Of a stretch of DNA of 64,000 bases, positions 40,823 to 52,717 are shown in pieces. How positions within the stretch are numbered: position 1 is the first letter of the stretch; every line of letters begins with the position of its first letter. This DNA comes from Kitasatospora phosalacinea (lineage in GTDB: Bacteria; Actinomycetota; Actinomycetes; Streptomycetales; Streptomycetaceae), in the NCBI RefSeq assembly GCF_030268885.1, contig NZ_BSSA01000002.1, positions 482,633-546,632 on the forward strand. The letters run 5' to 3'. A program made the position numbers and the translations under genes. The notes under the pieces were generated by a model that had not been told where the DNA came from, ran no database searches, and saw nothing but the letters and a program-made list of their open reading frames with translations.

Positions 40823-43800
40823 CATGCTCCTTGAGCTGCGCAATGAGTCGCACCATCGTCTGGTCATCAATGGCGTTGGGGAATACCTGGTGAAGCGCCC
40901 GGGCCAACGCTCGTTCCTTGATCGGGTTGCCGGCCCATCCATGCTCCTTGACGTTCTGGATGACGCCGTAAATATTCTCAACACTTATCTTGAGCTCGGA
41001 CGGCCAAGTGAAATCGAAAAGCGCACGACGAGCGGCCGTGCTTGCCCAGTCCGGATAGGTGATGTCAGATTCCGACTCGGCCTTCCCCACCTTCTCCGCA
41101 TGCTCAAGGAGTTTAGCGAGGTAGTCGGCGTACTCGATTGCCGATTCGCGTCGCTGCTCTATGATGGCGTCGAGGAGTTGCGACATGCGGTCGTAGTATT
41201 TTGGGTTCATGGCCCGCTCGTCGACGATCGTCTTGCGCACGTTGTTGATGATTGTCTCTGCGACCGCCTCGGGGTTGTTCTTGATGCCCTCGGGCAGAGT
41301 ATCGATGGCATCAGCTCCACGCTCGACGATCAGCTGGACGAGACCCTTCTCGAACGTGGCTACCTGCTCTACTGGGTCTGCCTGGATGTAGGTGTCCAGG
41401 AGCGAGCGCATGCCCGCTTCGAACTGCTTCATGTCGATGTTCTCGCCGGCACCGACCTCAACCTCGTTCTTCACAGCGACGTAGTGGGCGACGCCGTTCT
41501 TGACTACTTTGGCTTCAGCGGCGCTGTAGCCAGCGCGTTCCATGTCATTGGCGAGGGCCCCGTAGGCCCGGACGAGGGTCGCCACCGACTTGTAGAGCTC
41601 GACGCGCTTAGGTTCATTGTCCTTGATCTGGTCGACATCGCCAGGAACGGTCGAGACGAAGTAGCGCTGGTACTCGAGCGTGCCCTTGGGCGGGGCAACG
41701 GGTTCACAGAGAGCTCGGATTTTCTCCAAGGCCACGTCGAGGTCCTCGCGTTCCTGCTGGATGCGGTCCTCGAGCAGGCCCTCGATGTCTTCCTTGGCGT
41801 AGCCGTCGAGCGCTTCGGAGGTGTAGTCGGTAATGGCCTTGTCAAGGGAATTAAAGAGGTCACGGTAGTCGATGACGTAGCCGTAGGTCTTGTCGTCGCC
41901 ATCGAGCCGGTTAACGCGACAGATGGCCTGGAATAGGCCGTGATCGCGCATCTTCTTGTCGATGTAAAGGTATGAGGCGCTGGGCGCGTCGAAGCCGGTC
42001 AGCAGCTTGTCGACTACGATGAGCAACCGCATCTGGCCGGGCTCCTCAACGAAGCGCCGCTTGACGTCCTTCTCGAACTCCTCGATCCGCAGCACTGCCT
42101 TGTCGGCGGGCTCGTTGAAGTAGTCGGCCAGCATCTGCCGATAGATACCGTACTTGCGGAGTTCCTCATTGTCGCCTTCGCCGGCGTCTTCCTTGGAGAT
42201 CGCGGTGGCGCTGGGGACGTAGCTGGAGACGATAGCGACCTTGCCCGTGAAGCCTGCCTGGACGAAGAGCTCGTAGAACTTGCACGCCTGGTACACGCTG
42301 TCGCCGACCAGCATGGCGTTGCCGCGACCGGAGATCAGGCGCGGCTCCCGCGCGAAGTCCATGAGGATGTCCTGGACGATCATCTCGGCACGAGACTTGG
42401 CCGAGACGACCTTCTGCATCGTGCCCCACTTCTTCTTGAGGCGCGCTTTGGAAAGATCTGTGAGGCCCTTGGTCTTGAGGTCGAACCACTTATCGACATG
42501 GGAAGCTCCCTTGAGCTCCTGGTCGATGTTGCGGGCCTCGTAACGAAGGTCCAGCACGACGCCGTCTCGGACAGCCTCGTCGAACTTGTAGGTGTGGATG
42601 AACGAGCCGAATGTCTCAATGCTTGTCATCTTGTCGGCCTTGAGCAGCGGCGTACCCGTGAAGCCAATGAACATCGCTTCCGGCAGGAGCTGCTTCATGG
42701 CGCGGTGCATCTTGCCGCTCTGCGTTCGATGTGCCTCGTCGACAAAGACGAAAAGGTTGCCTTTGGCCCTGAAGTCGGCCGGGATCGTTGCGGTCAGTTC
42801 CTTGATGAAGTCCTCAGCGTCAGAGTCACGCGATGAGTCGTCGTCCGAACCGCGGAACTTATGAACCAGCGAGCACATGAGCCATGGATGGCTCTGATTG
42901 AGGAGAGTGATCATCTCGGCGCCCGAGCGCGAGCGGATAATCTTCTCGTTGACGCCGCCAAACACCTTCTCGATCTGCTCGTCGAGCTCAGTGCGGTCGG
43001 TAATGATGAGTACGCGGGGGTCGGTCTGGTTCTCCTGGATCCACTTCGCGAGCCAGACCATGGTCAGGCTCTTGCCCGAGCCCTGAGTGTGCCAGATGAT
43101 GCCGCCCTCGCGGGAGCCGACGCGCTCCTGCGCTGCCTTGACGCCGAAGAACTGGTTGTGACGAGCGACCTTCTTTACACCCGAGTCGAAGACGATGAAA
43201 TCGTGAACGAGCTCCAGGAAGCGTTCCTTGGAGCACATCTGCATCAATGAGCGGTCGAGCGGGCTCAGCTCCCCCCCTGGCTCTTTCCACTCCAGCCAGT
43301 ACTTCTCTGGCGTCTCGATGACGCCATAGCGCATGCCCTCCACGTCGTTGCCGGCGAACAGCAGTTGGATCGTCGTGAAGAACGGTCGCACGAAGTGCTG
43401 CTTTTGGTTGCCGATGTTCTGGCGGATGCCCTCGCTGGCGCTAACGTACGAGCGCTTGAGCTCTATGACGCCGAGGGCGATGCCGTTGACGTAGAGCACG
43501 ATGTCGGGGCGCTTGGTGTGCTCGCCCCTGATCGTGACCTCTTCCGCGACGAGGAAATGGTTCGTTTCGGGGTTGGCCCAGTCGATGAGCCAGACGGTCT
43601 CGAAGTTCTCGCCGACGTTGCGTTTGACCTTCACGCCGTAGCGCAAAAGGTCGTAAACCTTGCGGTTGGCGTTATAGAGCGACTGGCCGGTACCGAGAGA
43701 AGCCGCTGTCAGTAGCTGTTGAACAGCACGATTGACGAGCTCCTCCCCTACTCCGCGTGCGAGCAGGCTCTGACGGAGCAGTGCCTCGTCGACGTTGCTG

Positions 43801-43907
43801 TTGTCCCGGTCCTCCAAGTTGCCGCCGTACTTGTACCCGAGACGGTCGCGGAAGAGTGCAATGACGCGCTTCTGAGTCTCGCGTTCCCGCTGGCCGACGG
43901 AGCTCAT
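40809..43907 (-). CDS. hsdR: Type I restriction endonuclease, R subunit
   Basis: 1032 residues from ATG 43907, a usual HsdR length. The nuclease domain has the PD...(E)xK core at about 134-151 (PDIVLYVNGIALGVIELK). The SF2 translocase has Walker A HTQGSGKSLTMVWLA, ITDRTELDEQI, the DEAH box FVFVDEAHRTQSG, motif III GFTGTPLL and late motifs (VDKLLTGFDAPSASYLYIDK, ICRVNRLDGD). It cleaves unmethylated DNA after ATP-driven translocation, together with HsdM and HsdS. It overlaps hsdS by four bases. Codon use is clearly less GC-rich than the surrounding chromosome, indicating transfer. Confidence 0.95.
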   Translation of the reverse strand: MSSVGQRERETQKRVIALFRDRLGYKYGGNLEDRDNSNVDEALLRQSLLARGVGEELVNRAVQQLLTAASLGTGQSLYNANRKVYDLLRYGVKVKRNVGENFETVWLIDWANPETNHFLVAEEVTIRGEHTKRPDIVLYVNGIALGVIELKRSYVSASEGIRQNIGNQKQHFVRPFFTTIQLLFAGNDVEGMRYGVIETPEKYWLEWKEPGGELSPLDRSLMQMCSKERFLELVHDFIVFDSGVKKVARHNQFFGVKAAQERVGSREGGIIWHTQGSGKSLTMVWLAKWIQENQTDPRVLIITDRTELDEQIEKVFGGVNEKIIRSRSGAEMITLLNQSHPWLMCSLVHKFRGSDDDSSRDSDAEDFIKELTATIPADFRAKGNLFVFVDEAHRTQSGKMHRAMKQLLPEAMFIGFTGTPLLKADKMTSIETFGSFIHTYKFDEAVRDGVVLDLRYEARNIDQELKGASHVDKWFDLKTKGLTDLSKARLKKKWGTMQKVVSAKSRAEMIVQDILMDFAREPRLISGRGNAMLVGDSVYQACKFYELFVQAGFTGKVAIVSSYVPSATAISKEDAGEGDNEELRKYGIYRQMLADYFNEPADKAVLRIEEFEKDVKRRFVEEPGQMRLLIVVDKLLTGFDAPSASYLYIDKKMRDHGLFQAICRVNRLDGDDKTYGYVIDYRDLFNSLDKAITDYTSEALDGYAKEDIEGLLEDRIQQEREDLDVALEKIRALCEPVAPPKGTLEYQRYFVSTVPGDVDQIKDNEPKRVELYKSVATLVRAYGALANDMERAGYSAAEAKVVKNGVAHYVAVKNEVEVGAGENIDMKQFEAGMRSLLDTYIQADPVEQVATFEKGLVQLIVERGADAIDTLPEGIKNNPEAVAETIINNVRKTIVDERAMNPKYYDRMSQLLDAIIEQRRESAIEYADYLAKLLEHAEKVGKAESESDITYPDWASTAARRALFDFTWPSELKISVENIYGVIQNVKEHGWAGNPIKERALARALHQVFPNAIDDQTMVRLIAQLKEHDEYR

Positions 43908-45130
43908 GAGGCTGCCTCCACGTGAAGGCGGGTTCGGTCGGTGAGCAGCTTCTGCATCATACCGGCCTTGATCGATCGCGCAGACTTTAGTCGGCGATCG
44001 AGGGCGGCGATCTCGGCGTCGGAGTCAGAGAGAATTGCTGTGATCGCCATCTGCTCTTCGACATCCGGAACCAGCAGCCGGATGCTCGAGATGTAGCTCC
44101 GCGTCGTCGCAAGCACCTTAGTGCCAGCGGCGAGACGGAGCAACGACTCGCGGAACGCAGGGATGAACTGTAGATATGCTTTGAAGCCGTCCGCAAGCAC
44201 ACTTTTGTCGAAGCGTGCAGCGATCGTGTGCAGGCCAGCGACCACGCCCTCCGGCGGCACAGCCGAAATCTCAAGCGACTTCCCGACTCCAGCGGCGTCT
44301 TCCGAGGCGTCGGCAAAGACGAGGTCGCCAGGCAGCAGGCGACCAGCACGCCCAGCGAGCCGAGCAGATGCACGCGGCATCGACTCAACCGCTGCGTCGA
44401 GGCGAACGTCCGACCGAGTATGAATATCGCCGTAATGGAGATAACGGAGGGGTGATTCCGAGTCCAGCTGATCACGCGACAGGGCGACCGTCCGAAGATA
44501 TGAAACGTGCTCTCCGAGCAACACCTCTCGCCACTTGGCATCGAATCCCGGGAGTCTGGTCTGGCCGACGAGCAGTTGCTGCATCAAGCCCCGCTTGATG
44601 TCGCGCTTCTTCGCGATCAGATGCTCGAGCGAATCGATCAGGTCGTCGACGGCTCCGAGCATATCAGCGATGGCACGCTGCTCAGCGATAGTCGGTGCCT
44701 CGATACCAAGTCGGGCGATTTGCTGGGCATTCACGCCCGGCTGTCCGCTACGCGTGGATTCTGAACCAATCCAGTCCCAGTAGCGCTTCGATTGCAGGAA
44801 GTATGCGAGATATCTGGGATCGAGGCGCTGATAATCGGGGCGAATCGCCACCAGGAATCCGGCGAATACCAGCTCGCCATCGGAGGAGCGGTAGCGATAG
44901 GATTTACCGACGCTTGCCCCCGTTCGCGCGATAACAAGGTCGCCGTCCTGCAAGAGATAGTTACGGCTCAACTGGGAGTCGACACTAACGACTGGGTTCG
45001 GGCGGAAGCGTCCGAAATCGTCGATGTCTGTGATGCGGAGGTAGGTCGGTAGATCCGCACGGTGTGGCACCGCCGCAGCACCAATGCCGTAGCGCGGTGG
45101 ACGAATCAGGTAGCGGCCGAGCGCGGTCAT
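43904..45130 (-). CDS. hsdS: Type I restriction-modification specificity subunit
   Basis: 408 residues from ATG 45130, which shares its A with the hsdM stop (TGATG). Two target-recognition domains are separated and followed by the conserved helical spacers: AQQIARLGIEAPTIAEQRAIADMLGAVDDLIDSLEHLIAKKRDIKRGLMQQLL and its C-terminal counterpart ISSIRLLVPDVEEQMAITAILSDSDAEIAALDRRL. Each TRD reads half of a bipartite target. The sequence recognised cannot be predicted by eye. Strongly atypical base composition for this genome. Confidence 0.92.
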   Translation of the reverse strand: MTALGRYLIRPPRYGIGAAAVPHRADLPTYLRITDIDDFGRFRPNPVVSVDSQLSRNYLLQDGDLVIARTGASVGKSYRYRSSDGELVFAGFLVAIRPDYQRLDPRYLAYFLQSKRYWDWIGSESTRSGQPGVNAQQIARLGIEAPTIAEQRAIADMLGAVDDLIDSLEHLIAKKRDIKRGLMQQLLVGQTRLPGFDAKWREVLLGEHVSYLRTVALSRDQLDSESPLRYLHYGDIHTRSDVRLDAAVESMPRASARLAGRAGRLLPGDLVFADASEDAAGVGKSLEISAVPPEGVVAGLHTIAARFDKSVLADGFKAYLQFIPAFRESLLRLAAGTKVLATTRSYISSIRLLVPDVEEQMAITAILSDSDAEIAALDRRLKSARSIKAGMMQKLLTDRTRLHVEAAS

Positions 45131-47577
45131 CAACCCTCCACTCCCAGGACTGACAGATGTGCCATTACCTTCTGCCCGAGTTCATCGACCGTCGACTCTA
45201 GTTCCTTCACAGTCACTTCGTAGCGCTCAGCCAACACCCGAAGACGGACCACCAGCATCTGACCGAGGGAGGTTAGTTCTGTGCCGATTCGACCGCTGAT
45301 CGTGCCGCGCCACTTGTCGTCGATGACCAACGACTGGATGTCGTCGGTCGTGAGCTTCGGGTAGCGCGCAAGGGTGAGTTGGTCGAGCTTGGTAGTCGCC
45401 TCCTTGACTGCCTTCTTGGCAGCAGCCTCCGCCTCGAACAGCTTGATCACGTGCTGAAGGGCCTGGAGTTCTTCGGGCTCAGCACCCTCATGCTTCGCCG
45501 CTCGAAGCCGAGCGGTCGCTAGCGCCTTGGTGATCTTGTTGTCCTCGACAGCTTCCCAGAGTAGGCCGTCCTCGACGGCGTGCTCCTCGGTGAACTCCTC
45601 GATTTCCTGTGATGCGATCTCCTGCTCGGCGATGAGCGCATCGAGCTCGGCCTTTTCGTTCGGGAAGAATCGCGCGATCACGTACTCGGGTGGGATGAGG
45701 TCCATTACCCAGCGCTTGGCGTCCGCACGGGTTCCGGTAATGATGTGGGCATCCTCGTACTTGGTCTTGTTGTTCTTGTCCTTCCAGGTACGAGCCAGTC
45801 GAGGCTTCGCTGCGTCCTCCCAGCCTGAGCTGACGATGAGCGCGACGTCGTCGTGCATGGAGGCGTTCCAGTAGCTCATCAGCTGCTCGTACACGCCGTA
45901 CTCGTCGATCAGCGGGCGCGGACGGAAGGCGTCGAGGAGGGCCTCAGAGACGTCATGGATCAAGTCGTTGGCCCGGGTCGCACTGGTGATGCCTGCTAGC
46001 ACCTCGCGCTTGGTGGCCCACCAATTGGCTACCGTGTCGGCAGTATCCTTCACAAACGCCTGATACTCGCTCGAGCCGGTGACCTTGACCTGGATGGCAG
46101 CCTTGTCGACGGTAAGTTCCGAGTATCCGTCGCGAAGCGGCTTGAAGAGCTCTGCCCGCAGGCTAGGGAAGGCGTCCCAGTATGGCTGCAGGGCGTCGAG
46201 GTCGTGGTTTGGGATGCCGCCCTGCAGGTGGGCGTGCAGGTCCTGGACGTCCTCGGGCTCGGAGCTATCGATGTAGCGCGAGATGTTGAGGTTGTAGTCG
46301 TTCTTGGGGTCGGAAATCTCGCTCAACGGCACCATGCGCGAGTAGCGGTCGATGTTCCTCTGATTGACGAAGGCGTCGACGATCTTATGCATGTCACGGG
46401 GGCGGAGGCGGTTCTTCGGCCCGTCCTTCTCGAAGCCCTTGGATGCATCGATCATGAAGATGCCGGTTCTCGCCTGGGCATCCTTCTTGTCGAGGACGAG
46501 GAGGCACGCTGGGATGCCCGTGCCGTAGAAGAGGTTCGCTGGCAGGCCGATGACGGCCTTGATGAGCCTCCGCTTGATCAACTCGGTTCTGATGGTAGCT
46601 TCAGTGTTGCCACGGAAGAGCACACCGTGCGGAAGAACGACCACGCCCTTGCCGGTCGATTTGAGCGACTTGACCATATGTAGCAAGAAGGCGTAGTCGC
46701 CGTTCTTGTCCGGCGGCCAGGCGTATCCGTCGAAGCGACCGTAGTCCTTCTCGAACCCGTTCTTCCACGTCTTCACCGAGAACGGCGGGTTAGCGACCAG
46801 GTAGTCGAATGTCTCGAGCTTGTCACCTTGACGGAACTTGGGATCAGAGAGGGTATTGCCCTGGACAATCTCGTGCGTCTCGTTGCCGTGCAGGATCATG
46901 TTCATCCGGGCGAGCGCCCAGGTGGCATTGTCGTTCTCCTGGCCATAGATGGTCAGGCCGTTCGGGGCGGCGTCGGCAACCTTGATCAGCAAGGAGCCCG
47001 ATCCGCAGGTTGGGTCATAGACTGTCGTCGCTTTCGGGGTGCCAGCCGTGATCTGAAGGAGCTGCGCCATGACACGCGAGACCTCGGCCGGTGTGTAGAA
47101 CTGCCCCTTGCTCTTGCCGGACTGCGTCGCGAAGTGACGCATCAGGTACTCGTAGGCGTCGCCGAGAAGATCGTCTCCCTCCGCCTTCGAACCAGAGAAG
47201 TCCATGTCCTGGAAGATGCCGATGAGGTTGGAGACCTTGTCCTGAAGGTCCTTGCCTGAGCCGAGCTTGGTCGGGTCATCGAAGTCAGCGTTGTTGATGA
47301 CGCCCTGAAGGCTGTTGGCCTCGGCGAGCTTGCGGATCGCGACGTTGACCTTCTCGCCGATGTCGGACTTGCCCTTGAGTGTGATCAGATAATCGAAAGA
47401 CCCGTCCTCGGGGACCGCGATGAGCGCGTACGGGTCAGCCTTGGCCTTGTCCGAGACGTACTTCACGAAGAGCAACGTCAGAACGTAGTCCTTGTACTGG
47501 CTGGCGTCCATGGAGCCACGGAGCTCGTCGGCGCTGCTCCACAGGGAGCTGTATAGGTCGGACTTCTTGAGTGCCAC
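45130..47577 (-). CDS. hsdM: Type I restriction-modification DNA methyltransferase subunit
   Basis: 815 residues from GTG 47577 (GGAGG seven bases upstream). The N-terminal helical HsdM domain (LYSSLWSSADELRGSMDASQYKDYVLTLLFVKYVSD) is followed by the N6-adenine methylase core, with motif I YDPTCGSG (187-194) and motif IV NPPF (263-266). A ~300-residue C-terminal extension with long helices (ATTKLDQLTLARYPKL, RLRVLAERYEVTVKELESTVDEL) makes it longer than the ~500-residue enterobacterial HsdM; such long forms are known in the family. It is first in the hsdM-hsdS-hsdR-peptidase operon. Confidence 0.95.
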   Translation of the reverse strand: MALKKSDLYSSLWSSADELRGSMDASQYKDYVLTLLFVKYVSDKAKADPYALIAVPEDGSFDYLITLKGKSDIGEKVNVAIRKLAEANSLQGVINNADFDDPTKLGSGKDLQDKVSNLIGIFQDMDFSGSKAEGDDLLGDAYEYLMRHFATQSGKSKGQFYTPAEVSRVMAQLLQITAGTPKATTVYDPTCGSGSLLIKVADAAPNGLTIYGQENDNATWALARMNMILHGNETHEIVQGNTLSDPKFRQGDKLETFDYLVANPPFSVKTWKNGFEKDYGRFDGYAWPPDKNGDYAFLLHMVKSLKSTGKGVVVLPHGVLFRGNTEATIRTELIKRRLIKAVIGLPANLFYGTGIPACLLVLDKKDAQARTGIFMIDASKGFEKDGPKNRLRPRDMHKIVDAFVNQRNIDRYSRMVPLSEISDPKNDYNLNISRYIDSSEPEDVQDLHAHLQGGIPNHDLDALQPYWDAFPSLRAELFKPLRDGYSELTVDKAAIQVKVTGSSEYQAFVKDTADTVANWWATKREVLAGITSATRANDLIHDVSEALLDAFRPRPLIDEYGVYEQLMSYWNASMHDDVALIVSSGWEDAAKPRLARTWKDKNNKTKYEDAHIITGTRADAKRWVMDLIPPEYVIARFFPNEKAELDALIAEQEIASQEIEEFTEEHAVEDGLLWEAVEDNKITKALATARLRAAKHEGAEPEELQALQHVIKLFEAEAAAKKAVKEATTKLDQLTLARYPKLTTDDIQSLVIDDKWRGTISGRIGTELTSLGQMLVVRLRVLAERYEVTVKELESTVDELGQKVMAHLSVLGVEG

Positions 47578-47794
47578 GTAACACCCTCCGTTGTGCCATC
47601 ATCAGCCAGCTACCCGACTCTATCGGTGCGACGTGAGGCCTGCGGCCGAAGTGATTGTGTGAGCGGGTACCGATCCAGGTGAGGGAGCTCTCGTGGCAGC
47701 CGCAGCGGCGCCTCCACCAGTTGGGTGGGACGACCGCCGGCGAGGGTGAAAGAGGTGCAGACCGCTTCTCGCGACGGCGAGCGATCGCCTCAGC

Positions 47795-47879
47795 TCGGCC
47801 TGATGATCTTTGCGCTCGTCCTGGGTCTGCAGCAGGCGAGGTACTCACCCTGCTGTGGACCGACGCCGACCTCGACCGA
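47795..47879 (+). pseudogene. Tyrosine integrase remnant with a one-base frameshift
   Basis: A stretch coding LGLMIFALVLGLQQ in one frame and GEVLTLLWTDADLDRA in the next reads as the signature around the first catalytic Arg region of phage/AICE integrases (usual wording AL.LGLR.GE.LGLRWSDVDL). Loss of one G in the CAGCAGGCGAG run explains the shift, and the catalytic Arg itself is absent or changed. No further integrase motifs are found. It lies in the 414-bp gap 47578-47991 right beside hsdM, and is probably all that remains of the element's integrase. Confidence 0.6.
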
Positions 47880-47991
47880 GCTGCGCCATGGGGTAGCCCC
47901 GCGCGGGCTTGTATCAGTACCGCCGGAAGGGGATGGACCGCTCGGCGACAGTTGAACGTGGCCGGATGCGGGTAAGAGGGACCAGGATCCG

Positions 47992-48534
47992 ATGACCAAC
48001 GGGCGGCCTGTTACTGCCCGGCCGACACTTGACAATGTGATAGCGAGACGGTTCATAGAAGGTGACTCCGTCGAGGATCTGACACGCCTGCTTCACCGCG
48101 CCTACTCCGATCACGCTGCTGCAGGGCGAGTCTTCTTTGCCTCCTACCAGTCGATCGAAGACACGGCCAGCCGACTGGAAAGGGGCGAGTGTTGGCTGGC
48201 GCTGCGGGGGACTGCGCTGGCGGGAACCGTAACATTGGCGGCTCCGTATGAGGCGCCGGACGGGTACCCGGCCCCGGCTGGAGCGGGCTCGTTCTGGCAA
48301 CTGGCGGTGGATCCCGCGTACCGGGGGACGGGTCTTGGGCAACGGCTGTTGGCCCTGGCGGAGGAGCGTATCGCTGTTCTCGGGGCGACCGAGGTGGTCA
48401 TCGATACGTCGGTCGAGGCGATCGAGTTGGTCGGCTGGTACCGCCGACGGGGATACGACCCGATCGGCACCTGGCGGTGGGATGTGACCAACTACGAGAG
48501 CGTCGTTCTTCTGAAGGCCCTGCCTGCAGGCTGA
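47992..48534 (+). CDS. GNAT-family N-acetyltransferase
   Basis: 180 residues from ATG 47992. Acetyl-CoA-binding motif A is clear (SFWQLAVDPAYRGTGLGQRLLALAEERI), followed by motif B (EAIELVGWYRRRGYDPIGTWRW). N-terminal residues 20-70 (FIEGDSVEDLTRLLHRAYSDHA) are the usual substrate-side helices. Targets could be a small amine, amino acid or antibiotic. It is convergent with alaS, with 80 bp between them, and lies just inside the right limit of the restriction module. Confidence 0.88.
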   Translation: MTNGRPVTARPTLDNVIARRFIEGDSVEDLTRLLHRAYSDHAAAGRVFFASYQSIEDTASRLERGECWLALRGTALAGTVTLAAPYEAPDGYPAPAGAGSFWQLAVDPAYRGTGLGQRLLALAEERIAVLGATEVVIDTSVEAIELVGWYRRRGYDPIGTWRWDVTNYESVVLLKALPAG

Positions 48535-48614
48535 CCGCCGGATACGGAAGGCCTGCGGCCGCGTCCCCAAATTGGGGACGCGGCCGCCGAGCGCTGTTCT
48601 CGGTCGTGGGGCTG

Positions 48615-51269
<2,655 letters not shown>

Positions 51270-51336
51270 GGCGGTATGGCCCTCACGGAAGAGTCGTGGG
51301 AGAGGTGGGGGGGGTGTTCACACGCCGAGCCGGGCC

Positions 51337-51367
51337 GAGAACGAGGACTGAGTGGTTCTCAGTTCTC
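51337..51367 (-). promoter_or_regulatory. Competing short hairpins in the alaS leader
   Basis: ACTGAG (51347-51352) pairs with CTCAGT (51358-51363). Alternatively GAGAAC (51337-51342) pairs with GTTCTC at 51355-51360 or 51362-51367; these pairings exclude each other. They lie in the ~230-nt gap before alaS. An attenuation-like switch is conceivable, but no T-box element was seen. Confidence 0.3.
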
Positions 51368-51431
51368 CAGCTCGGCGCAGATAGCTCGCGCCCCCACGGT
51401 GTAGACCATGACTCCAGATCCGATGCTCTGA

Positions 51432-51481
51432 GGTGGTGCAGCCCGAAGTGGACCCATTGATCCTGTACGGGCTGCACCACC
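51432..51481. terminator. Hairpin with 14-bp perfect stem between HAD gene and alaS
   Basis: GGTGGTGCAGCCCG (51432-51445) pairs exactly with CGGGCTGCACCACC (51468-51481) across a 22-nt loop, starting 20 bp after the HAD stop codon. It is most simply a terminator or processing stem that partly separates alaS from the upstream operon; there is no U-tract. The symmetric arms could also be a protein-binding site for alaS control. Confidence 0.6.
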
Positions 51482-51500
51482 CAGAGTAGCGGGTCCGGCG

Positions 51501-52169
51501 TCAAGATCGCTTGGCGAACTCGGATGATTGCTCGGCGCCCACCAGAAGGAGCAGTACGTCGGCGAGCTCCGTGGTGTGCGGCAGAACCAGGTCGGCACCC
51601 GCTGCGGTGAGTGCCTCGGGCCCGGCGAAGCCCCAACCCGCGCCGACGGCCGTGACACCGGCCGCGCGGGCGGCGTGGATGTCGACGTCCATGTCGCCGA
51701 CGAACGCGGCGCTGTTCGGCGCAACGCCGAGCTGCCCCAGGGCGAGTAGCACGCCGTCAGGGGCCGGCTTGGGCGTGGCGTCCTCGTAGCAGACGACGAT
51801 GTCGATCAGAGCGAGGACGTCAGGCGGGAGAAGCCAGTTGACCCTGCGGTGGCTTCGCAGAGTCACGATTCCCGTGGCGATGCTCGCAGCCCGGAGCGCG
51901 GCAAGGGTGTCGATGACGAAGGGGAAGACCTCGGCGTGGAGGCTGGCGGTGGCGGTGGCCGCGTCCCAGCCCTCCTCGTTGATTGCTCCCCGCAGGCCGA
52001 GGTACGCCAGCACCTGCTCGCGCGGTGTGGTGGCCGCGTCGGACGGTAGGTCGGCGACGGTGATTCGCCGGTCGAGCGCCGAGGTCGCGTACCCGGCCAG
52101 CGTGGTGAGTTGGGCGGCTCGGCTGTCGACGAGGACGCCGTCAAGGTCGAAGAGGACGGCCCGCTTCAC
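51501..52169 (-). CDS. HAD-superfamily phosphatase (subclass IA)
   Basis: 222 residues from ATG 52169. Motif I FDLDGVLVDS holds the nucleophile and acid aspartates. The helical cap follows, then motif II (GIVTLRSH), the Lys in DATPKPAPDGVLLAL and motif IV AFVGDMDVDIHAARAAGV. The relatives are phosphoglycolate/sugar/nucleotide phosphatases. Start and preceding stop overlap as ATGA, so it is translationally coupled to the phosphoribosyltransferase. In this operon a nucleotide or phosphosugar substrate is plausible. Confidence 0.9.
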   Translation of the reverse strand: MKRAVLFDLDGVLVDSRAAQLTTLAGYATSALDRRITVADLPSDAATTPREQVLAYLGLRGAINEEGWDAATATASLHAEVFPFVIDTLAALRAASIATGIVTLRSHRRVNWLLPPDVLALIDIVVCYEDATPKPAPDGVLLALGQLGVAPNSAAFVGDMDVDIHAARAAGVTAVGAGWGFAGPEALTAAGADLVLPHTTELADVLLLLVGAEQSSEFAKRS

Positions 52170-52717
52170 GCCGCATCACCGGTCCGCTGGGCGGGCAGGT
52201 TGGCTTCCGTGAGCAGGGAGTGGAGGGCGACGCGGTGCTCGGCCAGCAGCATGCGACCGCCGAGCGGGCGCTCCAGGACACAGACGGCATCGGTGACCGG
52301 TGCCCCGGTCATCCGCAACGTACGGGCCATGGTGAGTAGTTGGCCTCCGGAGCGGACGACGTCGTCGACCAGGACCGTGCGGCGGCCGGTGATGTCGGCA
52401 CCCTCGATCTGGCGGCGGGAGCCGTAGCCCTTCGGGCGGCGGCGCAGGAAGACGGCGGGCAGTCCGGTGGCGGCCGACAGTGCGACGACGAGCGGCACGC
52501 CGCCCAGCTCGATGCCGGCCAGCGCCTGGGCGTCGTCGGGGATGAGGGCGGCCATCGCGCGGGCCGTGTCGCGCAGCAGCTCGGGGTCGGCGGCGAGGCG
52601 GTACTCGTCGAAGTAGGCGCTGAGTTGAGTCCCGTCGGCGAGCTTGAACGGGGCGTTCACGCAGGCGGCTTCGGCGAGGCGGGCGGCGAGGCCGGCCAGC
52701 GTCGGACTGGTGGTCAT
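52166..52717 (-). CDS. Orotate-phosphoribosyltransferase-like enzyme
   Basis: 183 residues from ATG 52717. The PRPP-binding motif is RTVLVDDVVRSGGQ (113-126). The OPRTase-type catalytic loop appears as LRRRPKGYGSRRQIEG (91-106), with the conserved KxYG. The enzyme should link a nucleobase-like substrate to PRPP. The housekeeping pyrE is expected elsewhere, so this is probably a specialised paralogue. ATGA overlaps occur at both ends, within the five-gene coupled block. Confidence 0.88.
   Translation of the reverse strand: MTTSPTLAGLAARLAEAACVNAPFKLADGTQLSAYFDEYRLAADPELLRDTARAMAALIPDDAQALAGIELGGVPLVVALSAATGLPAVFLRRRPKGYGSRRQIEGADITGRRTVLVDDVVRSGGQLLTMARTLRMTGAPVTDAVCVLERPLGGRMLLAEHRVALHSLLTEANLPAQRTGDAA

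Noticed and set aside
48544..48600. CCCCAAATTGGGG near 48566 as a specific operator
   Set aside because: The palindrome lies between the convergent GNAT and alaS genes and is more likely a weak terminator or chance; there is not enough evidence to call it.
51270..51500. T-box riboswitch controlling alaS
   Set aside because: No AGGGTGGNACCGCG-like T-box sequence or specifier-stem arrangement is visible, only simple hairpins.
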